64,000 nucleotides of DNA from Bin87 sp965219925 (GCA_965219925.1 OZ244795.1:1240001-1304000), one strand, 5' to 3'. Positions 9,205 through 17,911 are shown, numbered from the stretch's first letter. Notes: generated by a model not told the origin, from the letters alone. Numbers and translations are program-made.

Positions 9205-10212
9205 TCAGAATAGGTGGCAGGCAACCTGATGCGTGGGAGACAACGACCGGGACTCCGGATCGTCAACCGAGCACTGGTCCATTACCATCGGGCACCTCGT
9301 ATGGAAATAGCACCCCGATGGAGGGTTCATTGGCGATGGAACTTCCCCGGATATGATGATCTCTTCACGTTCTATGTCCGGGTGTGAAGGCAGTGATGCT
9401 GCGATCAACGCCTTGGTGTAGGGATGGCTGGGATTGGAGAACAACTCGCGAACCGGAGCCTCCTCAACCATTCGCCCCAAGTACATCACCCCAACCTGGT
9501 GGCTCATATAGCGTACAGTCGCCAGGTTATGGGCGATCAACAGATAACTCACGCCGTACTGGTTTTGCAGGTCCCGAAGCAAGTTCATGATCTGGGCGCG
9601 TATGGATACATCCAGCGCCGATACCGGCTCATCCAGTACGATAAGCTTGGGACGAAGCGAAAGCGCCCGGGCGATGGCGATTCGCTGCCGCTGCCCCCCG
9701 CTGAATTCGTGGGGGTAGTAATCTCCCTGCGCCTGCCGCAGCCCCACATCACGCAACAGGGTTTGCAGTTGTTCCTGGGCCTCGTGTTTGCCCATAGGCT
9801 GGTTTGTGAGCAGCGGTTCCATGATGATGGAACCGACGCGCATACGTGGATTCAGCGAACTCCAGGGGTCCTGGAATACTGCCTGAACTGACGCGCGGTA
9901 CTCTTTGCGGTCCGACCCACTGAACCGGCTGGTGTCTTTGCCGTGGAATCGAATAGTGCCGTCGGTTGGAGTCTCTACTTGCAACACCATGCGCGCCGTG
10001 GTCGTTTTCCCACAACCGGATTCACCGACCAGGCTGTAGGTTTCGCCTTCCTTGATTTTGAAAGAAACTCCGTCAACGGCCTGAACTTGCCCGATGGAAC
10101 GACGGAGCACGATACCTTTGGTGATTGGGAAATACTTGCGGACGTTTTCCAGCTCAATGATGGAATCCCCATTCTGGGTGGTGGGCTGGGCAGCGGTCAT
10201 CGGCTGTGTCAT
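9205..10212 (-). CDS. Oligopeptide/dipeptide ABC transporter ATP-binding protein (OppF/DppF type)
   Basis: ATPase subunit of a peptide-type importer, 335 residues. Walker A is GESGCGKTT, the ABC signature is FSGGQRQR, Walker B with switch is LIVLDEPVSALD, and the H-loop is LIAHN. The C-terminal oligopeptide extension HPYTKALIAASLPSHPD and the cysteine-containing GCYFHTRCP are specific to the OppD/F group. It overlaps the stop of the OppD-type gene by one base, so the two are translated together. No permease or binding protein lies next to them, so they must work with components encoded elsewhere or dispersed. Confidence 0.93.
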   Translation of the reverse strand: MTQPMTAAQPTTQNGDSIIELENVRKYFPITKGIVLRRSIGQVQAVDGVSFKIKEGETYSLVGESGCGKTTTARMVLQVETPTDGTIRFHGKDTSRFSGSDRKEYRASVQAVFQDPWSSLNPRMRVGSIIMEPLLTNQPMGKHEAQEQLQTLLRDVGLRQAQGDYYPHEFSGGQRQRIAIARALSLRPKLIVLDEPVSALDVSIRAQIMNLLRDLQNQYGVSYLLIAHNLATVRYMSHQVGVMYLGRMVEEAPVRELFSNPSHPYTKALIAASLPSHPDIEREEIIISGEVPSPMNPPSGCYFHTRCPMVMDQCSVDDPESRSLSPTHQVACHLF

Positions 10213-11207
10213 CAGAGGTTCTCCTCGGTCAATCGCCAGCAGGTTGCAATATGTCGTGGCTCAACGGCCACCGCCGGCGGAAATTCTTCCAGACACCTGT
10301 CGTGAACGTAGGGGCAACGGTCGGCAAACGAGCATCCGGGCGGCAGATCATCCAACGCCGGCGGCTGGCCTTCGATGGAGTACAGAAAGTCCACGTCTTC
10401 ATCGACGTTTGGCACCGAACGCATCAACGCTTCTGTGTAGGGGTGCTGAGGGTTGTTGAACAACTCGCGAACGTCGGCAATCTCGGCAACGCGGCCGGCG
10501 TACATCACCGCCACGCGGTCGCACATCTTGGCAACGATGCCGAAGTCGTGGGTGATGAAAATGATCGCCATGCCCGTTTCCTGCTGTAACTCCTTCAGCA
10601 ACGCCAGGTACTGGTATTGGATGGTGGCGTCGAGCGACGTGGTGGCTTCGTCGGCGATAAGCACCTTGGGCGAGCCGGCGACGGCGATGGCTCCCACCAC
10701 GCGCTGCCTCATACCTCCCGACATCTGGTGTGGGAAGTTTGAGAAACGGATATCTGAGGAAGGGATTTTAACCTTTTCCAGCAATTCAATTGCCCTGGCT
10801 CTCAATCCCAGGCTGCGCCCTTCGTCCGAGTTTTGCCGCAGCGTTTCTATTACCTGATTGCCCACGGTGTAAACCGGATTTAGCGAAGTCATGGGATCTT
10901 GCAGAATCATGCAGATTTCCGACCCGCGCATCTGGCGCATCTCGGATTCGGATTTCTGCAGCAGGTCTTCGCCGTTGTACAGAATCTCGCCGCCGACCGT
11001 ACGCCCGGCCGGTTTTGGGACCAATCCCATTATCGACAAAGCAGTCATGCTTTTGCCGGAGCCGGATTCACCCACTACACCGAGTGTTTCCCCTGGGAAT
11101 AGTTCGAAACTAACACCGTCAACCGCTTTGACGGTGCCGGTCCGCGTAAAGAAGTACGTTTGCAGGTCTTTGACCTCCAAAATAGGCTGCGTTTCAGCGC
11201 TAGTCAC
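10212..11207 (-). CDS. Oligopeptide/dipeptide ABC transporter ATP-binding protein (OppD/DppD type)
   Basis: Partner ATPase, 331 residues. Walker A is GESGSGKSM, the signature is MSGGMRQRV, Walker B is LIADEATTSLD, and the H-loop is FITHD. The C-terminal part has HPYTEALMRSVPNVDE and the GCSFADRCPYVHDRC cysteine pattern that binds a 4Fe-4S cluster in some DppD proteins. The ATG of OppF overlaps this stop. Upstream on the same strand is a DUF885 peptidase-like gene, which fits peptide uptake followed by hydrolysis, although this link is inferred from position. Confidence 0.93.
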   Translation of the reverse strand: MTSAETQPILEVKDLQTYFFTRTGTVKAVDGVSFELFPGETLGVVGESGSGKSMTALSIMGLVPKPAGRTVGGEILYNGEDLLQKSESEMRQMRGSEICMILQDPMTSLNPVYTVGNQVIETLRQNSDEGRSLGLRARAIELLEKVKIPSSDIRFSNFPHQMSGGMRQRVVGAIAVAGSPKVLIADEATTSLDATIQYQYLALLKELQQETGMAIIFITHDFGIVAKMCDRVAVMYAGRVAEIADVRELFNNPQHPYTEALMRSVPNVDEDVDFLYSIEGQPPALDDLPPGCSFADRCPYVHDRCLEEFPPAVAVEPRHIATCWRLTEENL

Positions 11208-11313
11208 AATCCAAGTTCCTCCGTATCGATGGGGGATCAGGTTAGCCTAAACTTATACAACAGGCAAGTTTCGCGAAGCGCCTTCCGCGGCGTTCCACGA
11301 AGTAATGGATGGT

Positions 11314-13014
11314 TCACAACACCTGCCGGCCCGGGTTGGCCAGCATGGCTTGCCGCACTATCGGCACCGGCGGGGCGCCCCAGGATAGCAAGGTATCGTG
11401 GAACCGGCGCAAACTGTACCCATTGCCTTCCTGGGTTCGCCAGTCCTGCCGCAATTTCAACAGCATCAGTTTTCCCAGCGTGTAATTCAGATACCCGGGG
11501 TCAAATGTGCCCCGCATCGCCTCCCGCCGTGCCGGATGTTCTTCCATGTACGCGTGGGCCTGGAAAAAGCGGGTTGCCTCGTCCGGTGTCATTCCCTGGG
11601 TGTGCATTCCCAACGAACACAGGTAACGGCAATTTCGCACCAGGGCTTCCAGCAGTTGGGTCAGCCACAGAGCAGGATCGTTGCGGCCGTAGTCGGTTTC
11701 CAGCATCATCTCTTCGGTGTAATGCGCCCAACCTTCGGTGAAGGCGTAAGAAGTCGCAACCCGATTGATGAGTGGAAGCGGGGCTCGGTGGCGGTTGTGA
11801 AGGTTGTGTACGTAATGACCGGGATACACCTCGTGGATGCTGATGATTTTCAACGTGTGATAGTTGAAATTGGACAACCATGCCTCTTGTTGCTGCTGCG
11901 TCCAGTCCGGCTCCACCGGCGTTACGTAGTAGTATGCCTCGGTGGCGACAGATTCCAGCCCACCTGGCGAATCCATCGCTGCGAAGGCATAACGCATGTA
12001 AGGCGGCGTCTCGGTAACCTGGCAGCGTTCTTCCGAGGGCAACCCGATTATCTCGTGGTCAATCAACGACTGCCTGATGTCTTCCAACATTTGCCGCGTG
12101 TCGGGGATCAAACCGGTTGCTGACGGGTGATTGGCGCTGACCTGGGCGACTGCTTCGCGTACGGATTTGCCGGGAGCGACCAGCGCGGCCGCCTGGTCCA
12201 ACTTGCTTAGATTTTGCTCCAGGTTGGCTTGTCCAATGGCCAGCAGGTCGGCCAGAGGCGTGGTTACGCCTTCACCCTCGGCCAGCATCCGGCCATATAG
12301 AGTTGACCCAATGGAGAACTCCGGTCGAGTTGCGCGCGATTGCAGCACATCAGCAAACCGGTCCAGAGCAGACGATGCGGACTGGCGGGCCCGGTCGAAT
12401 TCGGCGGATACGTCCGGAGCCAATCGAGCGCATTCTGCGGCGGCGTCCGCCAGTCCGGTGCGGCAATACGTTGCCATTCCCCGGTAGGCTTCCACTGCCA
12501 TGTCTTTGATGGGCGCACCCAGTTCGGCGTCGGTCAATCGATCAAGCGTGTCCAGAAAATCCGGCGCTTGTCGGAGAACCACCGTGGCCGCTCGGATTCG
12601 GTCGGGCAGTGGACCATAATCTCGCTGCACATAACCGCCCACGTTCAGGTATCCGACCTGGCGCTGCGGATTATTGTGTAGCGTCTGCATCTCCTCGAGG
12701 TTGAATAATTCCCGCCGCAGGAACATTCCCAAGAGGTTGCGTTCCAGGCGGGCCATCGCGTAATCGCTGTCCCGGTTCATAGTATTGGGTTCCGGCAGCA
12801 ATGGTATACCCGAGAGTTGGCCCAGGGTTCGGTGAATCTGCTCGACCCGGTTCGGTATGCGGTTGCCCGAGAAATCGGGAAGCCTTCCATCGTATTCGTG
12901 CCGCCCGATACGACTGCCGGAGGTGGGCAGGAAATCCCAGTGTTCGGCGACGGCTGTTTCAGCGAGATTGCTGACAGCTGACTGCCATCGGGCTGCTTCT
13001 TCGGATTGGGTCAT
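11314..13014 (-). CDS. DUF885 family protein, putative metallopeptidase
   Basis: A 566-residue protein of the DUF885 family, which is distantly related to zinc carboxypeptidases. The metal motif is HEVYPGHYVHNLH, preceded by YHTLKIISI, and followed about 25 residues on by SYAFTEGWAHYTEEMM, the expected downstream glutamate. The N-terminal two thirds are helical and variable. No signal peptide is visible, so it is probably cytoplasmic. It sits upstream of the OppD/OppF pair and downstream of EthD and SDR genes, all on the minus strand with short gaps. Substrate unknown. Confidence 0.8.
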   Translation of the reverse strand: MTQSEEAARWQSAVSNLAETAVAEHWDFLPTSGSRIGRHEYDGRLPDFSGNRIPNRVEQIHRTLGQLSGIPLLPEPNTMNRDSDYAMARLERNLLGMFLRRELFNLEEMQTLHNNPQRQVGYLNVGGYVQRDYGPLPDRIRAATVVLRQAPDFLDTLDRLTDAELGAPIKDMAVEAYRGMATYCRTGLADAAAECARLAPDVSAEFDRARQSASSALDRFADVLQSRATRPEFSIGSTLYGRMLAEGEGVTTPLADLLAIGQANLEQNLSKLDQAAALVAPGKSVREAVAQVSANHPSATGLIPDTRQMLEDIRQSLIDHEIIGLPSEERCQVTETPPYMRYAFAAMDSPGGLESVATEAYYYVTPVEPDWTQQQQEAWLSNFNYHTLKIISIHEVYPGHYVHNLHNRHRAPLPLINRVATSYAFTEGWAHYTEEMMLETDYGRNDPALWLTQLLEALVRNCRYLCSLGMHTQGMTPDEATRFFQAHAYMEEHPARREAMRGTFDPGYLNYTLGKLMLLKLRQDWRTQEGNGYSLRRFHDTLLSWGAPPVPIVRQAMLANPGRQVL

Positions 13015-13094
13015 GGCTGTGATTATTCTCTGGAAATTGGGGAAGATTGTGGCGCCGAATCCGGCCGCAGTGTGCGTTCAGGAGCAACCGAGGC

Positions 13095-13409
13095 TCAGGC
13101 GACCAATTCGCTGATGAGGAATTTCGGCTCGATGTCGGTGAAATTCTTAACGTCTCCCACCAATTCGCGCCCGTGGTTCTTGAACCCCTCGTGAACACCC
13201 TCCACATCGTTGAAGAAGAGGTAACCGACGGCGACGTACATGGGGGGCGCGGTGGGATCGGTATCGGATATGCCTTTTTCCACGTTGTAATAGCGCATCC
13301 CGAAAGTGGTCAACCGCTCCTGGACCAGTGGCATGTGGGTATTGACGTAGTAGTCGAAATCAAACGATTTGTCTTCCATGTTGTCGTAGAAAACGGTTAC
13401 TTTGATCAT
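13095..13409 (-). CDS. EthD-like ferredoxin-fold protein
   Basis: A 104-residue small alpha/beta protein matching EthD/dimeric alpha-beta barrel proteins. It starts MIKVTVFYDN, continues with FDYYVNTHMPLVQERL (the family pattern Y..HMPL), and ends with a GYLFFNDVEGVHEGF helix. Such proteins bind or modify small hydrophobic ligands and are often found with degradative enzymes. An AGGAG site lies just before the ATG. It is the second gene of a minus-strand run starting with an SDR. Exact activity unknown. Confidence 0.72.
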   Translation of the reverse strand: MIKVTVFYDNMEDKSFDFDYYVNTHMPLVQERLTTFGMRYYNVEKGISDTDPTAPPMYVAVGYLFFNDVEGVHEGFKNHGRELVGDVKNFTDIEPKFLISELVA

Positions 13410-13437
13410 TTTCGTTGTCTCCTGTGTGAGTTCCCCG

Positions 13438-14241
13438 TCAGTGGTACACGTTTATGCCGGCGCCGCCGCCGGCGGCAATAGTTTCTCCACTGATGGCAAT
13501 GCTGCGGGGCGAGGCCAGAAAGGCGACCACCCAGGCCAGTTCTTCCGCGTCAACAATGCGTCGGGTGGAATTGCGGGCAGCAACCCGGCGTTCCACTTCA
13601 GCAACGGTGGCGCCTTCCCGAGCGGCCTGTTCTTCGTACATTGGGGCGCTGCGTTCGGTGCGGGTGGTGCCGGGGTGAACCAGGTTTACACACACTCCAT
13701 GCTGGCCCAATTCTTCAGCCAGGTATTTGGTCAAATTGGACAGCCCGGAATTCCTGACTCCGGCGCTGAGGTTGCCGGCGGCCTGTCGCGCCGACAACCC
13801 GCCGATGTTGACGATTCTGCCGCTTCCCTGGAGTTGCATGTACGGAGCAACAGCCCGGGCGCAGCGGAGGTATCCCATTACTTTGGTGTCCAGGTCCAAC
13901 ATCACGTCCGCGTCCTGGATTTCAGACAGCGAACCGCGAGCTAATCCACCGGGCGCGGCTGCGTTATTGACCAGGATGTCGATACGACCGCCCAGGGTTT
14001 CCGCGGCGCTCGATACCATGGCGTTAACTTGTTCGGTGCTTGTCATGTCAGCGACCATGGGTATGACTTGCCCGTGGGTATCGCCGGCGATTTCCTCGGC
14101 GGATGCGGACAATGTATCAGCGTAACGTCCGGTGATGACTACGCTGCACCCATCGGCCGCCAGCACTCTTGCCACAGCCTTGCCGATGCCCCGGCTCCCA
14201 CCGGTAACGATTGCGGTTTGCCCATTCAGCTGCAAATCCAT
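13438..14241 (-). CDS. SDR family oxidoreductase with altered active site
   Basis: Short-chain dehydrogenase/reductase of 267 residues. The NAD(P) motif is VTGGSRGIGKAVARVL, and NNAAAPGG matches the NAG-type motif. The place where SDRs carry the catalytic YxxxK reads NLSAGVRNSGL, so both tyrosine and lysine appear to be replaced. The enzyme could still bind cofactor but may use a different chemistry or be non-catalytic. A GGAGG site precedes the ATG. First gene of the run SDR, EthD, DUF885, OppD, OppF. Confidence 0.83.
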   Translation of the reverse strand: MDLQLNGQTAIVTGGSRGIGKAVARVLAADGCSVVITGRYADTLSASAEEIAGDTHGQVIPMVADMTSTEQVNAMVSSAAETLGGRIDILVNNAAAPGGLARGSLSEIQDADVMLDLDTKVMGYLRCARAVAPYMQLQGSGRIVNIGGLSARQAAGNLSAGVRNSGLSNLTKYLAEELGQHGVCVNLVHPGTTRTERSAPMYEEQAAREGATVAEVERRVAARNSTRRIVDAEELAWVVAFLASPRSIAISGETIAAGGGAGINVYH

Positions 14242-14360
14242 CGAACTGCCTCCGCAGGTTGAATTGACGGCATTCTACACCAGGTCAAGGTGGCCGCCCA
14301 ACCCCGCTCCGTGTATGAAGCCCGTCGGCCGGAGAGCTGGAATATGGTCGCCCTCGCGGC

Positions 14361-14390
14361 AAGGAAAACCCCTCTCGAGTCCGAGAGGGG
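14361..14390 (-). terminator. Rho-independent terminator after rplL
   Basis: Nine-base-pair perfect stem CCCCTCTCG (14369-14377) with CGAGAGGGG (14382-14390), four-base loop, followed on the minus strand by TTTTCCTT. It lies 26 bp past the rplL stop and closes the ribosomal operon. Confidence 0.88.
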
Positions 14391-14416
14391 TCGTGATATT
14401 TGGAGAATGCAGCAGG

Positions 14417-14806
14417 TTAGGCGACTTGCACGGTTGCGCCGGCATCTTCCAGCTTGGTCTTGATGGTGTCGGCTTCGTCCTTGTTCACGCCTTCGCGGAC
14501 GCGCGTCGGCGCTGATTCCACCAGTTCTTTTGCTTCTCGCAGTCCCAAGTCGGTGATCTCGCGGACGGCTTTGATAACATTGATTTTGTTGGCGCCGAAA
14601 TCCGCCAGCATGATGGTGAATTCGGTCTGCTCGTCGTCGCCTGCGCCGGCTGGAGCGTCGTCGCTGACGCCTGCCGGAGCAGCGGCAACCGCCATGGGAG
14701 CGGCTGCGGAGATACCGAACTCTTCTTCCAATGCCTTGACCATATCGGCCAGGTCCATGACGCTCATTCCCCGGATTGCTTCCAATACTTCCTGATTTAC
14801 TGCCAT
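14417..14806 (-). CDS. rplL: 50S ribosomal protein bL7/L12
   Basis: Stalk protein that recruits translation factors. The 129-residue protein has the N-terminal dimerisation helices (VMDLADMVKALEEEFG), an alanine-rich hinge (about residues 35-60), and the C-terminal factor-binding domain with INVIKAVREITDLGLREAKELVE. It follows rplJ by 67 bp. A strong terminator follows, and the usual rpoB and rpoC genes are absent downstream. Confidence 0.97.
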   Translation of the reverse strand: MAVNQEVLEAIRGMSVMDLADMVKALEEEFGISAAAPMAVAAAPAGVSDDAPAGAGDDEQTEFTIMLADFGANKINVIKAVREITDLGLREAKELVESAPTRVREGVNKDEADTIKTKLEDAGATVQVA

Positions 14807-14873
14807 GACTGGCTCCTCCTGGTGTTAGTGTTTCGAGTTCTGTTTGCCTGGTTTGAATCGAGATCGCGAGAGG

Positions 14874-15410
14874 CTAGGCAGCGCTCTCGGTTTGCTGTAA
14901 CTGGTCGGATCGGGCCTGTAGCAGGTATGCCAGGCCGCGCAGAGGACCGCTGAGTATGCTTAGCAGGCCATACAGAGGCGATTGCATGTTGCCCAACAAC
15001 TGAGCAACCAGAACGGGGCGCGGCGGCAAGGCGGCCAAACGCGATACTTCACTGGCTGCCATTGCGTCCCCGCGATCGACAATGGCGCCGTTGATTCTCA
15101 GTATTCCGCCGGCAACAGCGGCGTCGTTTACAGTTTTGGCAGCCGCTACCGGGTCTTCGTACCCCAGGGCGATACCGGTTTGACCCGTGATAATGTCTTT
15201 CAGTTGCGGGATATCAGCGGCATCGGCGGCTAGATTCAGCAGGTTGTTTTTTATTACAACGAATTCGACTCCACCGTCGCGCATCCGACGGCGCAGGTCC
15301 ACCATCTGGTTGGACCCCATGCCAGAGAAGCCGGCAGAAATCACGATGGAGCTGTTTTCCAGCTTTTCCTTCAGTTCGGTTACCCGATCCATTTTCGCCT
15401 GGGTTGGCAA
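14874..15410 (-). CDS. rplJ: 50S ribosomal protein uL10
   Basis: Stalk base protein that anchors L7/L12 dimers to 23S rRNA. The 178-residue sequence starts with MPTQAKMDRVTELKEKLE and contains SAGFSGMGSNQMVDLRRRMR and VVIKNNLLNLAA, typical of the RNA-binding domain. The C-terminal helix that binds L12 is present. Expression is probably controlled by the structured leader and attenuator between rplA and this gene. Confidence 0.96.
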   Translation of the reverse strand: MPTQAKMDRVTELKEKLENSSIVISAGFSGMGSNQMVDLRRRMRDGGVEFVVIKNNLLNLAADAADIPQLKDIITGQTGIALGYEDPVAAAKTVNDAAVAGGILRINGAIVDRGDAMAASEVSRLAALPPRPVLVAQLLGNMQSPLYGLLSILSGPLRGLAYLLQARSDQLQQTESAA

Positions 15411-15479
15411 GATATTCCTCCGATTTCCGTGATTCTCTGCGAGCGCGATGTAGGCTCAACAATGTTTGCAAAAGATTCT

Positions 15480-15640
15480 GAACTAAAAAAACCTGCGACT
15501 TCAAGACATTGACGCAGGTTTTGTAAGGGAACGGACTCCGAGCTGATTGGCTCCGGGGTCGGTGTCCACACCACCGGGCGAACCCGGTTGCCTCGCCTCG
15601 GCGGGTGGTGCCCTGAGGCGCCCATTGTTCCCTTACGGGT
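15480..15640 (-). ncRNA. Ribosomal protein L10 leader (autoregulatory mRNA leader)
   Basis: The 347-bp gap between rplA and rplJ holds a structured leader. A 10-bp perfect long-range stem pairs GTTCCCTTAC (15627-15636) with GTAAGGGAAC (15523-15532). Inside it lie several GC-rich hairpins, for example the segment around 15585-15615. The position and architecture match the L10 leader class, where free L10(L12)4 binds the mRNA. The terminator directly downstream suggests transcription attenuation. Inference from structure and position; no covariance search was possible. Confidence 0.7.
15483..15522 (-). terminator. Attenuator hairpin in the rplJ leader
   Basis: Eight-base-pair stem AACCTGCG (15490-15497) with CGCAGGTT (15513-15520) followed on the minus strand by a run of seven T. 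It abuts the long-range leader stem and lies about 75 bp before the rplJ start, so it looks like a regulated intrinsic terminator. Confidence 0.8.
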
Positions 15641-15757
15641 GCCCGCTGTCTCAAGCACTATGGAATTATTCAATTTGTAGAGTTAGCCTATCACCCCGAA
15701 CCACTCCATGCAACCAGGGCCGCCCCAGGGTTGACGCGCGGGCAACGAAGGGGCGGG

Positions 15758-16471
15758 TTACTCCGGCTTCAACGCCTGCAGTGCGGTTGGGTCAACGGCA
15801 ATGCCGGGGCCCATCGAGGACGTGATATACGCCGATTTGATGAACGAGCCTTTGACCGCATCGGGACGTTCGCGCATCACGGAATCCATGAAAACCGTTA
15901 GGTTATCCATCAACATGTCGGGTTCAAACGACGATTTTCCGAACTGGCCGTGAATGATCGCAGTGCGGTCGGTGCGGAACTCCAGCCGTCCTGCTTTGGA
16001 TTCCTGGATCACGCGTGGCAAATCCCGAGGTTGCACCAGGGTACCGGTACGGGGATTGGGCATCAAGCCGCGGCGCCCAAGAATGCGGCCCAGGCGTCCG
16101 ATTTTGGACATCACTTCCGGAATGGCCAATCCGACATCGAACTCCAGCCAGCCGCCTTCTATTTGCGCGATCAGTTCGTCGTCACCGACGTAATCAGCCC
16201 CGGCCTGACGGGCAATGTCCACGGCCTCGCCGTTGGCGAAAACCAGGACGCGTACCTCTTTACCCAGTCCGTGGGGCAGGACGGTAACGCCGCGCACCTG
16301 TTGCTCCGCGTGCCGCACATCGGCGGTGGTGCGGAGATGCACTTCGATAGTTTCGTCGAATTTGGCGGTAGATAGTTCCCGGATCAAGTCCACTGCTTCG
16401 CGGGGCTGGTAAACCGATTCCTCGGGGACCCGTTCGGCTACATTGTTGTAACGTCGGCTATGTTTTGGCAT
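15758..16471 (-). CDS. rplA: 50S ribosomal protein uL1
   Basis: Binds 23S rRNA at the L1 stalk and can repress its own mRNA. The 237-residue protein contains FDETIEVHLR, VVLPHG-like TVLPHGLGKEVRV, the central GRLGRILGRRGLMPNPRTGT and the C-terminal KGSFIKSAYITSSMGPGI. Length and motif order are those of the family. It follows rplK after 19 bp. Confidence 0.97.
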   Translation of the reverse strand: MPKHSRRYNNVAERVPEESVYQPREAVDLIRELSTAKFDETIEVHLRTTADVRHAEQQVRGVTVLPHGLGKEVRVLVFANGEAVDIARQAGADYVGDDELIAQIEGGWLEFDVGLAIPEVMSKIGRLGRILGRRGLMPNPRTGTLVQPRDLPRVIQESKAGRLEFRTDRTAIIHGQFGKSSFEPDMLMDNLTVFMDSVMRERPDAVKGSFIKSAYITSSMGPGIAVDPTALQALKPE

Positions 16472-16490
16472 TGCGCTTTGTCTCCCCGGA

Positions 16491-16919
16491 TTAATCGCCT
16501 TCTACGGCGATTCCCATGCTGCGAGCTGTGCCGGCGATGATGTGCATCGCCTGCTCAACCGTATTGGCATTCAAATCCTTCAACTTTTCTTCAGCGATGG
16601 TTCTCAAGGTATCGCCGGTGATGGTGCCCACTGGTCCGCCCGAATTATCTCCCTGCCCTTTGTCCACGCCGGCCGCCCGGCGCAGCAGATCCGATGCCGG
16701 GGGCGTTCGTGTGATGAAGGTGAAGGACCTGTCTTCGTACACGGTGAGATGTACGGGTACGATGGTGCCTGACTGGGGTCCCGTGCGCTCGTTGTATTCC
16801 TTTACGAACGCCATAATATTGACGCCGTGTTGACCCAACGCGGGACCGACCGGAGGGGCTGGCGTGGCTTTGCCCGCATCCAGTTGTAGCTTGATGATTG
16901 CCCGTACCTTTTTTGCCAC
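16491..16919 (-). CDS. rplK: 50S ribosomal protein uL11
   Basis: Component of the GTPase-associated centre. The 142-residue protein begins with KLQLDAGKATPAPPVGPALG and has GVNIMAFVKEYNERT, TPPASDLLRRAAG and the C-terminal IAGTARSMGIAVE. All are diagnostic. It lies 33 bp after nusG. Confidence 0.97.
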   Translation of the reverse strand: MAKKVRAIIKLQLDAGKATPAPPVGPALGQHGVNIMAFVKEYNERTGPQSGTIVPVHLTVYEDRSFTFITRTPPASDLLRRAAGVDKGQGDNSGGPVGTITGDTLRTIAEEKLKDLNANTVEQAMHIIAGTARSMGIAVEGD

Positions 16920-16952
16920 GGATGGCCTCCAGTCCCGTCTAATCGTTCCGGA

Positions 16953-17516
16953 TTAGACTTTGTCAACCTGCATAAAGTCCAGCTCGACCGGAGTTTCACG
17001 GCCGAACACGGATATCAGCACCGTAACCTGGCCCCGGTGCTCGTCCACTTCCTCAACCTTGCCCAGCATATCGGCGAAGGGGCCATCCGAAATACGCACG
17101 GTGTCTCCGCGATTCATTCCAATCACGGCCCTGGGCTCGCCGGACGCCACCCGGTCCAGTATGTCATCGACTTCCCGGTCATCCAGCGGCACCGGACGCG
17201 GGCGGTCGCCCCCTTCTTCTTCAGCGGAGATGAAACCCGTTACGCCGGTGGTGTTGCGAACCAGGAACCATGCCTCGTCGTCCATGACCATTTGGACCAG
17301 GATATAACCGGGGAACAACTTGCGGCGCTGGGAAGTCCTTTCCCCCTTGTTGCGTACGATCTCGTCTTCAGACGGCACTTCGACGCGGGTGATGCGGTCA
17401 TCCATCCCCAAACTGACGCGGCGAAGGTCAAGGTTGCGTTTCACCATATCTTCCTGGCCGGTATAGGTATGCACGATATACCAGCGCAGGTCGGTGGGTG
17501 GTTGTAATGTTGTCAT
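16953..17516 (-). CDS. nusG: Transcription termination/antitermination protein NusG
   Basis: Binds RNA polymerase and links it to ribosome and Rho. The NGN domain starts RWYIVHTYTGQEDMVKRNL and includes KLFPGYILVQM and WFLVRNTTGVTGF. The C-terminal KOW domain is GDTVRISDGPFADMLGKVEEV. At 187 residues it is complete. The 152-bp gap to secE upstream shows no gene, which is longer than elsewhere in this operon. Confidence 0.96.
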   Translation of the reverse strand: MTTLQPPTDLRWYIVHTYTGQEDMVKRNLDLRRVSLGMDDRITRVEVPSEDEIVRNKGERTSQRRKLFPGYILVQMVMDDEAWFLVRNTTGVTGFISAEEEGGDRPRPVPLDDREVDDILDRVASGEPRAVIGMNRGDTVRISDGPFADMLGKVEEVDEHRGQVTVLISVFGRETPVELDFMQVDKV

Positions 17517-17668
17517 ATATTATTCGGAATAGTTCCAGATGATGGTTATACGTTGGGAATATGTACAGCGCAGAGTGAGCCAGCCGCTCCGGCGTGGAGC
17601 GACCGGATCAATCGAAGCGCGAACTACGCAATTTGCAGTGCGTACCAGCCGAAGACTATTGCGGCGGG

Positions 17669-17905
17669 TTACAGCACAAATCTGGTGAAGACTTCTGCAA
17701 ACAGCCGGTCGAGCAATCCCAGAAAAAACCCCATCGCGATTGCCAGCACCAAAACGACGGCGGTCAAGCGCGCCGTTTCTTCTTTGCTGGGCCAAACCGA
17801 TTTACGCAGCTCCGAAACGGTTTCCCGCAGGAAGGTCACCGGGCCGATCCTCCCCACAGCGCGGGGAGAAATCGGCGCTGGTCGTCTGGCAGATGTTCTG
17901 GCCAC
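17669..17905 (-). CDS. secE: Protein translocase subunit SecE
   Basis: Short single-membrane-span subunit of the SecYEG translocon. The 78-residue protein has the amphipathic helix FLRETVSELRKSVWPSKEE followed by one membrane segment (about residues 48-68, LTAVVLVLAIAMGFFLGLL). The WPS/T-R/KEE motif is diagnostic. It is 6 bp downstream of rpmG, in the standard order rpmG, secE, nusG. Confidence 0.95.
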   Translation of the reverse strand: MARTSARRPAPISPRAVGRIGPVTFLRETVSELRKSVWPSKEETARLTAVVLVLAIAMGFFLGLLDRLFAEVFTRFVL

Positions 17906-17911
17906 CGCCAG

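Noticed and set aside
17517..17668. tRNA-Trp or small gene between secE and nusG
   Set aside because: No cloverleaf and no frame with family similarity; only a short hairpin near 17585-17610.
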